The notes: a model not told the origin generated them from the letters alone. A stretch of 32,739 bases of DNA from Elusimicrobiota bacterium (GCA_028714015.1 JAQTNG010000006.1:1-32739), one strand, 5' to 3'. Positions 1 to 9,181 are shown, counted from the stretch's first letter. Made by a program: numbers and translations.

Positions 1-3000
1 CCTCTCTGGGCGAAGGTCGTGGCTCCTCTGTCCGTCGCCGCCGCCGTCGCCGTCGCGATTCACGTCGGCGCCGTCCCCGTGCTGACGCTCGCGGTCGGGC
101 TCGTCGTCTCGGTGCTCGCTCACGAGGTCGCGCACCTCGCGGTCCTCCACCGCCTCGGCGATCACACCGCCGAGCACGCCGGGTCTCACAGCCTCAATCC
201 GTTCGCCCACATCGACGCGGTCAAGACCGTGATCGTCCCGGCGCTGTCGCTGGCGATCTCGAGCATCCTGCTGCCGTTCCCGATCCTGCTCGGCGCGGGC
301 AAGCCCGTGGACGTGGATTTCAACAACCTGCATTCCCCGTTCGGCGGACCCCGCTCGGGGCGCAACACCGTATGGGTCGCCGCGGCCGGTCCCGCGACGA
401 ACCTCCTGATCGCGGGGCTGGCGTTCGGCGCGGCGGCGATCCTGCCCGTGGGCGGCGTGCTCGCGGTCGTGGCGCTCAGCCTCGCGAAGATGAACCTGGC
501 GCTCGCCGCGTTCAACATGCTGCCCCTGCCCCAGCTCGACGGCGGCAAGATGCTCGCCAGCCTCCTCCCGGAGCGGTTCTACGCCAAGTGGGTGTTCAAC
601 CCGAAGGTGGAGCGCGGCTACCAGGGCTTGGCCCGGCGGATCTATGAGGGCCCGTCCAATGTCCTGACCTGGCTCGCCGACTCGATGGGCGTGCGCACGC
701 AGAAGGGCATCAACACCTTGGCCAACACCGTGACGTTCACGGCGCTCGCGGCGTTCTACGCGGCGGCCTACTTCCACTTCGCGCTGGCGCTTCCCTTGCT
801 GTTCCTCGCTTTGCCCTGCTCGTACGACTACTGGTGCATCCGCGAGAAGGTCCGCTCCGAGGCCGCCGTGCAGGACCTCATGGAGCTCATGAGCCAGTGG
901 AGCGCGGTGATCGTTCAGATCGCCGAGGACCTCGGTCTCGACAGCGAGGTCTCCGCCTACGAGACCGAGCACGCGATGAAGAACGCGCTCGAGACGCTCG
1001 TCGACGAGATGATGGCCAAGGAGGAGTTCCGAGCCCTCTCCGACGACCAGAAGCTCGAGGCCCTGATGAAGCAGTATCCGGACAAGGCCGCCGAGTTCCT
1101 GAAAGAGAAGGCCATGCCCGAGGACTCGATCGAGAAGATCAAGGCCGTCCTCGCCGACCCGCGCAACGGGCCGTTCTACGAGCGCCTGCGCAAGTGGTTC
1201 AAGGAACACGAGATCTTCGCTCGCTGGGACAACAAGCACCAGCAGGGCAAGCTCAAGGACGCGATGAAGAACGCCGACAAGCCCAAGGAGCAGGGCGCCG
1301 GCGGCCCCGGCGGCGCGGCCCTCTCCGCGATCGCGGCCATCGGCCTCGGCGCCGGCATGGGCATGTTCCCCGACTTCGCGCCGCACCTCGCGGCGGTGCT
1401 CGGCGGCCTCGGCGTGTTCGGGATGTTCGGCATGCTGACCGGGACCGGCGACTCGGCGCCCGCGGACCCCATGACCAAGGTGGCGGCCGACACCGAGATG
1501 TCGCGCGAGACCCTCACCGTCACGCTCGCGGCGAACGCGATCGAGGCCGACGTGCAGCGGGTTTTCGACGGCCTCGACCACTCGAACCTGGCGCCGGGCG
1601 CGGAGTCCCGCACCTACAGCGTGGTCCTCGCCAATCGCACCGACGCGCATCTCGTCGCGCGCCGCATCGCCCTCGATCCCGCGGTCGCGTCGATGTTCGT
1701 GCACCCCGACCTGCGCGCGGCGATGGCCCTGCCCGCGGCGGAGCCGCTGAGCGTGATGGCTTCGGTCCGCCCTTCCTGGACGCAGAAGGTCAAGCTCAAC
1801 AACGCCTACCCTCAGGGGCGGGTGCGCGTCGTGTTCGCGAACGCCGCCGCCGCCCACCACGTGCTCGGCCAGCTGCCGGCCCCGAAGGAGATGAAGGGGA
1901 ACACGGCCATCGAGACGACCCTGCGCACCGCCGCCGAGGCCGCCGAGCTCGCGCGCTCACTCGCCGGCGACGAGACGGTCACATCGGTCATCGTCTCTCA
2001 CGTCGTGCACGGCCTCCTCCTGACGCGCGGCCGCGCTCACGCCGCCGAGGCGCCCGTCGCCGAGACGCCCGCCCCTGAGGCTCCCGCCGTTGAGCCCGCT
2101 CCCGAGCCCGCGCCGCAGGCGGCCGGGTGGATGTCGAAGATCCGCGCTCTCCCCGAGGGCCCGGGCCTTCCCGTCGTGGTCCGTTTCGCCGAAGACCTCG
2201 TTCTCGAGGGCGTCCTCGGGATGCTCGGTTATGAAGGCGTCGAGACGTCGTCTTCCGACGGCCGCGTCATCGCGACCATCCCCGCCGCGTCAGTCGCGCG
2301 AGCGGCGGAGCTCGCGCAGCGCATGGCCGAGTTCGACGACGTCGACACGGTGTCGGTCGCGCCGGCCGTCGTCCAGCATCTGCGAGGCGTGAATCGGACC
2401 GGGATTCCTTCCGCCTCGGCCGCTTCGCCCGAAGCCTCGGCCGTGCGGCAGCCGGAGCCGGCCCCCGAGGCCGTTCCCGCGCCGCCCGCGAAGCCGGCGT
2501 TGCCCGCGAAGGTCGTCAGCCACGGCAAGGCCGAGTACGGCGTCAACGTGGTCCTGGTGAAGTTCGCCGAGGGAACCGCCGAGGCCGACATCCGCGCGGC
2601 GCTGTCCCGCCACGGCCAGAACACCCTGTATCACCACGGCGACATGTACACCTTGTCCGCCGCGAGCGCCGAGCAGGCGGGCGAGAAGGCCGCCGCCCTC
2701 GCCGCCGAGACGAGCGTGGAGGCCGTCAAGGTCCACCCGAACGTCGCCGCCAGGATGACCGGGGATGAGGAGCCGTATGCCGGCGCCCCGGCCTACGATC
2801 ACGACCGCGCGATCATCGTCGAGTTCCGCGAGGGAACGAGCGCCGAAATGATCAAGGACTACGCCGAGGTGCGCCGCCTGCAGCTCGTGCACGCGAACTT
2901 CCGCGGGTCCGAGACCGCCGCGCTGCTCGAGGTGCCGAAGGGCGCCGACCTCCGCGAGACGCTGCAGATGCTCGTCGACGAGACGGCCGCCCCGCACTCG

Positions 3001-6000
3001 GCCGCTTCGGCCGCGCGCCCGTTCCAGGAACAGCCCGGCGAGCCCGAGCTGAAGCCGTCGGCCGCCGCGGTCGCGGCGGCGGTCGAGCCCGAGCCCGCGG
3101 CGCCCGCCGTCGTGCGCCGCGACCCGGCGCAGGCGTGGGTTGAGTACCTGCAGAACGTCACGCTCAGCGACGGCAAGAGCAAGCTGACCGACAAGCAGGT
3201 TCAGCTCCTGAGCGTCATGCTCAAGCCGCTCGCCCGCCAGCCCGACGAGAAGCGGCCGCCGATCGTCGGCCGCGGCGACGAGATCAAGCGGATGCTGCCG
3301 ATCGTGACCTCCCCGCGCGGCATGCGCAACTCCGTCATCCTCATCGGCGAGGCCGGCGTGGGCAAGACCGCCGTGCCCGAAGGACTCGCGGAGATGATCG
3401 AGGACGCCGAGGCCGCGACCGCGGCCGACAGCCAGGCGTTCCTTCAGTTCGAGCGGCTCAAGGGCCGCTGGCTCGTCGAGCTCGACATCAACAAGATCCT
3501 GACCCAGGACGATCCCGTCGGCATGCTGTCGGCCATACTCGACCTCCTGCCGCGCCTGAATCAGGGCGCGCCGTCGCGCGGCAACGACATCATCGTCCTG
3601 ATGGACGAGATACAGAAGTTCTTCCTCGACAACTCGGGGCAGAAGATCGCCAACGTGCTGAAGGGCCCGCTGCGCGACGGCAAGATCTCCGTCATCGCGA
3701 CGACGACCCGCTCGGAGTTCAAGAAGTTCATCGAGGGCGACGACGCGTTCCGCCGCCGCTTCGAGAAGATCGACGTGGAGGAGCCGACCGTCCCGCAGAC
3801 GATCTCGATCCTGCGCGCGATGAAGGCCTGGCTTCAGGGCCTGCACGACGCCGTGATCCCGGACGAGGCGCTCGTGGCGGCGGCGAAGCTCTCCGATCAG
3901 TTCGACAAGACGAACTTCAACCCGGACAAGGCGATCAAGGCCGTTCAGGACGCGGCCGAGCTCTCCCGCCCGGACAACCTGCGCGCCGCGATCACGCTCG
4001 ACCTGCGCGAGACGTGGGGCGAGCTCGTCGTGGCCGTCAACGAGGCGCGCCAGGCGCTGATCGACAAGGGCATCGCCTCGACTCTCGCGCTGCCGGTCGA
4101 CCTTTACAACAAGGTCGCCGGGCTCGTGAAGAAGGCCGAGTCGCTGTACGCCGAAGGCGAGGCCGTCGCCACGGGCAAGGGCCAGGTCACGACGGACGTC
4201 GTCAAGCGCGTGATCGCGGCGAAGACCGGCATCGCGTCCGGACAGCTGAACCTGGGCGAGGACGACGCGGCGCGCTACACGAAGATGGAGGGTGAGATCG
4301 GCAAGCGCGTCGTCAACCAGGGACCGGCGCTGACGGCCATCGCCAACGCGGTGCGCCGCAACAAGGCCGGCCTCTCCAATCCTAATCGGCCGATGGGTAA
4401 GTTTCTTCTTACCGGACCGACCGGCGTCGGCAAGACCTACCTCGCCAAGGAGCTCGCGCGCTTCCTGTTCAACGATCCCGAGGCCATGATCCGCATGGAC
4501 ATGTCCGAGTACATGGAAGAGCACACGGCCCAGCGCCTGACCGGCTCGCCTCCCGGCTACGTCGGCTACGGCGAAGGCGGCCAGCTCACCGAGGCCGTGC
4601 GCAAGAAGCCCTACTCCGTCATCCTGTTCGACGAGGTCGAGAAGGCTCACCCGAAGGTGTTCGACGTGCTGCTGCAGATCCTCGACGACGGCCGCCTCAC
4701 CGACGGGCAGGGCCGCACGGTCGACTTCAAGAACACCGTCATCATCATGACCTCCAACTCGGGCATGGGCGGCGTGGACGGCGAGAAGTACGCCAAGCTG
4801 CTCGAGAAGATCAAAGGCCATAACGACGAGGTCCAGAAGACGGCCGAGATCAACAAGCTCTGGGACGAGGAGATCGACCTGATGGTCGGCGCGGCCCTCA
4901 AGGAGCGTTTCCGGCCGGAGTTCCTCAACCGCCTCGACGAGGACCCGCTGTCGAAGAACAAGTGGATCCGCGTCAACCGCCTGCGCCCCGAGGACATCGC
5001 GAAGATCGCGACCATCCAGCTCAAGGAGTTCCAGCAGCTTCTGGCCGACCGGCACGACACCGACATCCAGTTCGACCAGTCGGCGGTGGACTTCCTCTCC
5101 GTCGAGGGATACTCGCCCTTGTACGGCGCGCGACCGATGACGGCCGCGATCGAGAAGAACATCATCGACCCGCTCGCGCAGTGGATCCTCAAGGAAGCCG
5201 AGGCGGGCAAGAACGACGTCCGCGGGGCGCTCATCAAGGTTTCCTACGCGGAAGGCAAGATCGTCTTCGCGGCGAGCAAAAAGCCCGAGAAGAACACGGC
5301 CCGCACGACCGTGCAGGGCGCGTCCGAGGCGGTCGCCGCCGAGCTGTTCTCGCTCATCGAGCGCCTGTCGGGCGGCGTCGACGCCGAGGAGCCCTCGGAG
5401 AACTTGTTCGACCAGCTGATGCGCAAGGCCCTGCCTCCGAAGGAGGGGGCGTCGGCGCCGTCCGCCTCGACCGAGCGGACGAAGGCCTTCCTCGCGCCCG
5501 GCGCGGGGCTCTCCGTGAATTCCGCCGTGGTCAACGCGGAACACAACAACTCCAAGAAGAAGGACGCGGCGACCCGCGCGCTGACGGCCGAGTTCCTCGC
5601 GGCCGTGAAGGCGGCGGGCTGGGACGAGAGCGTGATCCAGGCTCTGGACACCCCGGCCTCCGGCCAGGGCGAGGGCTGGCTCAAGCAGATCGTCAAGCTC
5701 GCCAAGGAGCAGGCGACGAAGGCCGGCGCGGCGGCCCCCGTCACCGTGACGGCGAAGGTGGACGCGGACGCGATCCGCGTCGCCGTCGGCGGCGCGTACG
5801 AGCTCTCGGCCGACGATCAGAAGGCCTTGGTCATGCACTTCAGCGGGACCGCGCCCGAGTCCTACCTGGCGGCCCAGCAGAAGGCCGACAACCTGAACCT
5901 CAGCGCCCGCCTGCTCTGGGACCACAACCTGCTCGACCTGTACCGCCGCCTCGCGTTGATTCCCGGCGCGCGCATGGGCTTCAAGACCGGGCCCGAAGGC

Positions 6001-7470
6001 ACCCAGATCTGGCTCGAGATCCGCAAGGAGACGCCGGCGCTCTCGGCGGGTGCCAAGATCGCCGCCGCCGTGAGCGACGGGCCGGCCGCCAAGGGCACTC
6101 CTCATCAGATCCGGGAGATGGCCAAGACCCGCGAGCTGATGCTGAGGGTCATCGACCAGTCGAAGCTCAAGGAGAACGAGCGCGACGGCCACGCGATCCG
6201 TATCGCCGCGGCCGAGGGCTACGCCATGCTGGCGCAGCCGTCGGACGCGGCGGTCGCCCGCGGGTGGATCAACGCGAAGAATTGGGGGGCCGAGGTCGTC
6301 GAGGAGAAGCCGGACAACACGTGGTCCTCCCCGACGGTCAAGGTCGAGGTCGGCGCGGATTGGCCGCTGGCGATGACCGCGGCCCTCATCCTCGAGCGCT
6401 TCGGCGGCGCCGAAGATGTGGAAGCGCTCGAGAACATGGCCCGCCGCGTGACCGGCACCTCCCACTACGAGGTCCCGATTCATAACGCCCTCGTGCAGGC
6501 TTTATCCGCGATCTACACGCGCCTGGGCCTGGCGGCGACGCGCGAGGCGATCCACCGCGCCGCCCAGATCAAGGGCGGCCGCACGACCGACATCAACGAG
6601 GCCGCCAATCGCGCCCTGGGCTCGGTCGGCATGCCCGCCGACCTCGACAACGCGAAGACCGACGCCGACGCCTACCTCGCGATGATGAAGCGGCTCGGCC
6701 GCGCCGGCGAGCTTCAGCGGATCTTCCGGGAAAACAACTTCTGGGCCATGAACACGGCCGAGCCCGTGCGCCAGGCCGCGCTCAAGCTCGCCGGCGAGAC
6801 CGAAACGAGCGACGAAGCCCTCAACCGCCTCCACAACATGTTGAAGACGCAGACGAGCTACTCGCGCACCGGCTACGAGATGTCGCGCGCGTGGGCCGCC
6901 GTCGTCGCCCGCGAGGGCCTCACGCTCGGCCTCGGCGACGCGATGAAGCGCTACCTCGACGCCCGCGGCGTGAAGGACTACAGCCTCGGCTCGAGCTGGC
7001 CGATACTTTACGCGTATGTCGTGACCGCCCAGCTGGCCGGAGGCGCCGACACCTTGGCGCCCCTCGAGGAACTGATGAACCAGTCCCCGAGCGACATCGC
7101 CAGCGTCAACGAGCAGGCCTACTTCAGCTCGCCCGACGCCTGGGCCCGCGTCCTGGTGCGCAACGGCAAGTTCGAGGAGTACTCGCGCTCGCAGGGCTTG
7201 AACGCCGACGGTTCGCCGAAGCCCTCCAGGCTGCAGGAGATGCTGACGAGCCAGACCCGCCCGATGTTGGCCGCCGCCGCCCTGCGCGCGATCGCCTATG
7301 CCCGCGACCCCTTCTTCTCCCGCCGCGCCGCCGAGCCGAAGGGGAATGTCCCCGACATCCACCCCGCGGCGACCGGGTCCGCCTCCTCCTCGTCGTCCAA
7401 TTCGTACCCGCGCGGCCCCAGCAACCCCCGCTTCCGCGACGACTGGCCGCCCCGCCACGACATGTTCTAA
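1..7470 (+). CDS. M50 metalloprotease / prodomain-like repeats / ClpB-type AAA+ fusion protein (5' partial)
   Basis: The frame is open to the left edge; the track's GTG at 19 is only the first in-window start, so the gene probably begins upstream. Residues below count from that GTG. Residues 20-275 form an M50 (site-2-protease-like) membrane metallopeptidase: HEVAH at 35-39, LNPFAHID, a GPATN motif near 123 and NMLPLPQLDGG at 166-176, with hydrophobic segments around them. Another hydrophobic stretch lies near 432-478. Residues about 497-990 hold five ~75-aa units resembling inhibitor-I9/fervidolysin-type prodomains. A two-ring Clp AAA+ follows: D1 Walker A GEAGVGKT at 1110-1117 and Walker B VLMDE near 1195; D2 GPTGVGKT at 1466-1473, pore loop GYVGYGEGG, Walker B ILFDE near 1538, and FRPEFLNR. 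No ClpP-docking IG[FL] loop is visible. The last ~750 residues are mostly helical, partly HEAT-like, with a Ser/Pro/Arg-rich tail. Inferred role: ATP-driven unfolding coupled to membrane proteolysis. The domains are clear; the substrate is unknown. Confidence 0.85.
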   Translation, partial: PLWAKVVAPLSVAAAVAVAIHVGAVPVLTLAVGLVVSVLAHEVAHLAVLHRLGDHTAEHAGSHSLNPFAHIDAVKTVIVPALSLAISSILLPFPILLGAGKPVDVDFNNLHSPFGGPRSGRNTVWVAAAGPATNLLIAGLAFGAAAILPVGGVLAVVALSLAKMNLALAAFNMLPLPQLDGGKMLASLLPERFYAKWVFNPKVERGYQGLARRIYEGPSNVLTWLADSMGVRTQKGINTLANTVTFTALAAFYAAAYFHFALALPLLFLALPCSYDYWCIREKVRSEAAVQDLMELMSQWSAVIVQIAEDLGLDSEVSAYETEHAMKNALETLVDEMMAKEEFRALSDDQKLEALMKQYPDKAAEFLKEKAMPEDSIEKIKAVLADPRNGPFYERLRKWFKEHEIFARWDNKHQQGKLKDAMKNADKPKEQGAGGPGGAALSAIAAIGLGAGMGMFPDFAPHLAAVLGGLGVFGMFGMLTGTGDSAPADPMTKVAADTEMSRETLTVTLAANAIEADVQRVFDGLDHSNLAPGAESRTYSVVLANRTDAHLVARRIALDPAVASMFVHPDLRAAMALPAAEPLSVMASVRPSWTQKVKLNNAYPQGRVRVVFANAAAAHHVLGQLPAPKEMKGNTAIETTLRTAAEAAELARSLAGDETVTSVIVSHVVHGLLLTRGRAHAAEAPVAETPAPEAPAVEPAPEPAPQAAGWMSKIRALPEGPGLPVVVRFAEDLVLEGVLGMLGYEGVETSSSDGRVIATIPAASVARAAELAQRMAEFDDVDTVSVAPAVVQHLRGVNRTGIPSASAASPEASAVRQPEPAPEAVPAPPAKPALPAKVVSHGKAEYGVNVVLVKFAEGTAEADIRAALSRHGQNTLYHHGDMYTLSAASAEQAGEKAAALAAETSVEAVKVHPNVAARMTGDEEPYAGAPAYDHDRAIIVEFREGTSAEMIKDYAEVRRLQLVHANFRGSETAALLEVPKGADLRETLQMLVDETAAPHSAASAARPFQEQPGEPELKPSAAAVAAAVEPEPAAPAVVRRDPAQAWVEYLQNVTLSDGKSKLTDKQVQLLSVMLKPLARQPDEKRPPIVGRGDEIKRMLPIVTSPRGMRNSVILIGEAGVGKTAVPEGLAEMIEDAEAATAADSQAFLQFERLKGRWLVELDINKILTQDDPVGMLSAILDLLPRLNQGAPSRGNDIIVLMDEIQKFFLDNSGQKIANVLKGPLRDGKISVIATTTRSEFKKFIEGDDAFRRRFEKIDVEEPTVPQTISILRAMKAWLQGLHDAVIPDEALVAAAKLSDQFDKTNFNPDKAIKAVQDAAELSRPDNLRAAITLDLRETWGELVVAVNEARQALIDKGIASTLALPVDLYNKVAGLVKKAESLYAEGEAVATGKGQVTTDVVKRVIAAKTGIASGQLNLGEDDAARYTKMEGEIGKRVVNQGPALTAIANAVRRNKAGLSNPNRPMGKFLLTGPTGVGKTYLAKELARFLFNDPEAMIRMDMSEYMEEHTAQRLTGSPPGYVGYGEGGQLTEAVRKKPYSVILFDEVEKAHPKVFDVLLQILDDGRLTDGQGRTVDFKNTVIIMTSNSGMGGVDGEKYAKLLEKIKGHNDEVQKTAEINKLWDEEIDLMVGAALKERFRPEFLNRLDEDPLSKNKWIRVNRLRPEDIAKIATIQLKEFQQLLADRHDTDIQFDQSAVDFLSVEGYSPLYGARPMTAAIEKNIIDPLAQWILKEAEAGKNDVRGALIKVSYAEGKIVFAASKKPEKNTARTTVQGASEAVAAELFSLIERLSGGVDAEEPSENLFDQLMRKALPPKEGASAPSASTERTKAFLAPGAGLSVNSAVVNAEHNNSKKKDAATRALTAEFLAAVKAAGWDESVIQALDTPASGQGEGWLKQIVKLAKEQATKAGAAAPVTVTAKVDADAIRVAVGGAYELSADDQKALVMHFSGTAPESYLAAQQKADNLNLSARLLWDHNLLDLYRRLALIPGARMGFKTGPEGTQIWLEIRKETPALSAGAKIAAAVSDGPAAKGTPHQIREMAKTRELMLRVIDQSKLKENERDGHAIRIAAAEGYAMLAQPSDAAVARGWINAKNWGAEVVEEKPDNTWSSPTVKVEVGADWPLAMTAALILERFGGAEDVEALENMARRVTGTSHYEVPIHNALVQALSAIYTRLGLAATREAIHRAAQIKGGRTTDINEAANRALGSVGMPADLDNAKTDADAYLAMMKRLGRAGELQRIFRENNFWAMNTAEPVRQAALKLAGETETSDEALNRLHNMLKTQTSYSRTGYEMSRAWAAVVAREGLTLGLGDAMKRYLDARGVKDYSLGSSWPILYAYVVTAQLAGGADTLAPLEELMNQSPSDIASVNEQAYFSSPDAWARVLVRNGKFEEYSRSQGLNADGSPKPSRLQEMLTSQTRPMLAAAALRAIAYARDPFFSRRAAEPKGNVPDIHPAATGSASSSSSNSYPRGPSNPRFRDDWPPRHDMF

Positions 7471-7475
7471 TCAGC

Positions 7476-7530
7476 CGGGGTCAGACCTCCCGTTGTTGCA
7501 TACAACGCAACAACGGGAGGTCTGACCCCG
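7476..7530. repeat. Perfect 24-bp inverted repeat (REP/MITE-like hairpin, possible bidirectional terminator)
   Basis: The arms at 7476-7499 and 7507-7530 are perfect reverse complements (CGGGGTCAGACCTCCC...), separated by a 7-nt loop ATACAAC. The hairpin fills the 65-bp gap between the convergent fusion-protein gene and the thioredoxin/TPR gene. No T-tract follows either arm, so it is not a canonical intrinsic terminator, although a stem this strong could block transcription from both sides. GGGGTCAGACC-type palindromes remind me of REP elements mobilised by Y1 (RAYT) transposases. That link is from memory and not tested. No second copy was seen in the window. Confidence 0.8.
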
Positions 7531-7535
7531 TTGCG

Positions 7536-9122
7536 TTAGAGCTCGGCGCGGAGGCGGCGGAGCTCGGCGAGGTAGCGGTGCGTGCGGACCGCGGCGGACT
7601 TGGGGGCGGCGGCCTCCGACAGCGCCGCGTCGAGCGACTTGGCCGCCTCTTCCTTGAGGCCCATCGCCTTGAGTATTTTGGCCTCGAGCGCGACCGCGCG
7701 CAGCCAGTTGTCGCCGTAGCCGGTCTTGACGGCGGCGCGGGCGGAGATCAGCGCGGAGGGAAGCTCCTTCTGCTCGAACAGGAGCCGGGCGTAGCCGTAG
7801 TGGAAGGTGAACTCGTCGGGGTAGGCGCCGACGAGGGAGTCGTACAGGGCGCGCGCCTCGCCCAGACGGCCGGCCTTCGCCAGGCAGTACGCGCGTTCCA
7901 GGTTGGCTCCGCGCGCGAGCTTGAGCGTCGAGGCCTTGGCGTCGCCGCCGTAGGCCTCGGCCGCGGCGGACCAGGCGGCCTTCGCGTCGGCCTCCTTGCC
8001 CAGGGACTCCAGGAAGGAGGCCTCGGAGGCCCGCATGTCGCCCGGCACGAGGCCGTGCTCGCTGAGCTTCGGATCGGCGGCCCACTTGGCGGCGGACGCC
8101 CGCACGGCGCCCTCGAGCGCCTCGGCCGCGGGCCGGTCGCGCTCGACGAGATCGGAGGCCCAGTCCGCGAACTCGGCGTCGTCCGCGTATTCGGCGGTCA
8201 GCGCGGTGAGCGCGGCGAGCACGCCGCGGGCGTCGTCGTTCTTGGCCGCGAGCTCCCTGCTCGCGAGGAGGGCCTCGCGGCGGGACTCGGGCGCCGCGCC
8301 CGCCGCCGTCACGGCCTCGGCGTATTCCCCGCGCTCGAAGCGCCAGCGGGCGACGCGGGCGCGGCGCGCTCCGTCCCCGGCCGGGCTCGATTTCGCCACG
8401 GCCTGGGCGGCGACTTCGATCGGCTCGTTCATGAGGGCCTTGGATTCCCGGAGGAACGCGGCGAGCGATTCGGGGGAGCGGTAGCCGACCGCGCGGGAGA
8501 CCTCCTGGCCGCGCTCGTCGAGCACGAGCAAGGTCGGGTAGCCGCCGACCTTGAAGCGGGCCTTCCAGTCCCAGGAGAGCTCCGCGTCGGCGTCGAGCGC
8601 CAGCAGCACGAAGCCCTCGGAGGCTTTCGCGAACGCCGCGGTCGGATAGACGCCTTCCTCGAGCATGTTGCAGGGGGGGCACCATATCCCGTAGAAGTGC
8701 ACGAAGATCGGCTCGTGCGCGCGGCGCGCCAAGGTCACGGCCTTGCCGGGCTCGTTGACGAGGAAGCCGGCGGCGAACGGATGGGGCTTGGGCGCCAGCC
8801 TGGCGCGTTCGGCGTCGCGCTTGCGGCCGGAGACGCTGACGGTAAAGCGCTCCTGGCGGCAGAAGGTCTTGGCGTCGTCGCAGACGCTCGCGACGACCGG
8901 AACCTCGCCCGACGACGCCAGACGGCAGCGGAACACGCGCGGCGTGACCTCGTCGGCCTTGTTCTTCCCGCACTTCTGCGGGGCGTCGACGTTGAAGTGA
9001 TGCCCCGGGACGGGCTTGAGCTCGAGGCGCTCGTTGAGCACGGCCGTCGCCGGATGCGAGAGCACCAGGGCGGGCTCGGCGGCCGACGCGGCGAGGGCGG
9101 CCATCAGGCAGGGGATGATCAT
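7536..9122 (-). CDS. Secreted thioredoxin-fold protein with DsbD-like N-terminus and TPR-like C-terminus
   Basis: I chose the start at MIIPCLMAALAASAAEP (528 aa) because it gives a signal peptide and lies 7 bp after a TAGAAT hexamer. An in-frame ATG at 9173 and the longer track ORF would add non-signal residues and overlap the HD-GYP gene. After the signal, residues about 20-110 resemble the N-terminal immunoglobulin-like domain of DsbD-type proteins (PGHHFNVDAP), with Cys81 and Cys88 in CDDAKTFC. A thioredoxin domain follows with WCPPC at 147-151 and a GYPTLLVLD segment carrying the cis-Pro. The remaining ~300 residues are Ala-rich helical pairs of TPR type. Likely role: thiol-disulfide exchange in the periplasm, with the TPR part docking a partner. 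No DsbD-like membrane electron carrier is adjacent. The fold is well supported; the substrate is unknown. Confidence 0.82.
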   Translation of the reverse strand: MIIPCLMAALAASAAEPALVLSHPATAVLNERLELKPVPGHHFNVDAPQKCGKNKADEVTPRVFRCRLASSGEVPVVASVCDDAKTFCRQERFTVSVSGRKRDAERARLAPKPHPFAAGFLVNEPGKAVTLARRAHEPIFVHFYGIWCPPCNMLEEGVYPTAAFAKASEGFVLLALDADAELSWDWKARFKVGGYPTLLVLDERGQEVSRAVGYRSPESLAAFLRESKALMNEPIEVAAQAVAKSSPAGDGARRARVARWRFERGEYAEAVTAAGAAPESRREALLASRELAAKNDDARGVLAALTALTAEYADDAEFADWASDLVERDRPAAEALEGAVRASAAKWAADPKLSEHGLVPGDMRASEASFLESLGKEADAKAAWSAAAEAYGGDAKASTLKLARGANLERAYCLAKAGRLGEARALYDSLVGAYPDEFTFHYGYARLLFEQKELPSALISARAAVKTGYGDNWLRAVALEAKILKAMGLKEEAAKSLDAALSEAAAPKSAAVRTHRYLAELRRLRAEL

Positions 9123-9129
9123 GCCGCGG

Positions 9130-9135
9130 ATTCTA
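9130..9135 (-). promoter_or_regulatory. -10-like TAGAAT, leaderless spacing
   Basis: On the minus strand TAGAAT ends 7 nt before the ATG at 9122, so transcription would begin at or beside the start codon. No TTGACA-like -35 is visible. Confidence 0.5.
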
Positions 9136-9181
9136 GCTTTTTCCGCCGGCCGGTTTTGCGGCTCGTCGTCCATGGCGGAGG

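Noticed and set aside
2290-6483. 1397-aa antisense ORF opposite the giant fusion gene
   Set aside because: It is Arg/Leu/Gly/Asp-rich with no domain, as expected for the complement of a GC-rich coding frame. The plus-strand frame has clear AAA+ motifs across the same bases.
7471-8973. 500-aa minus-strand ORF overlapping the thioredoxin gene
   Set aside because: It is a shifted frame of the real gene, Arg-rich and without motifs, while the WCPPC domain lies in the other frame.
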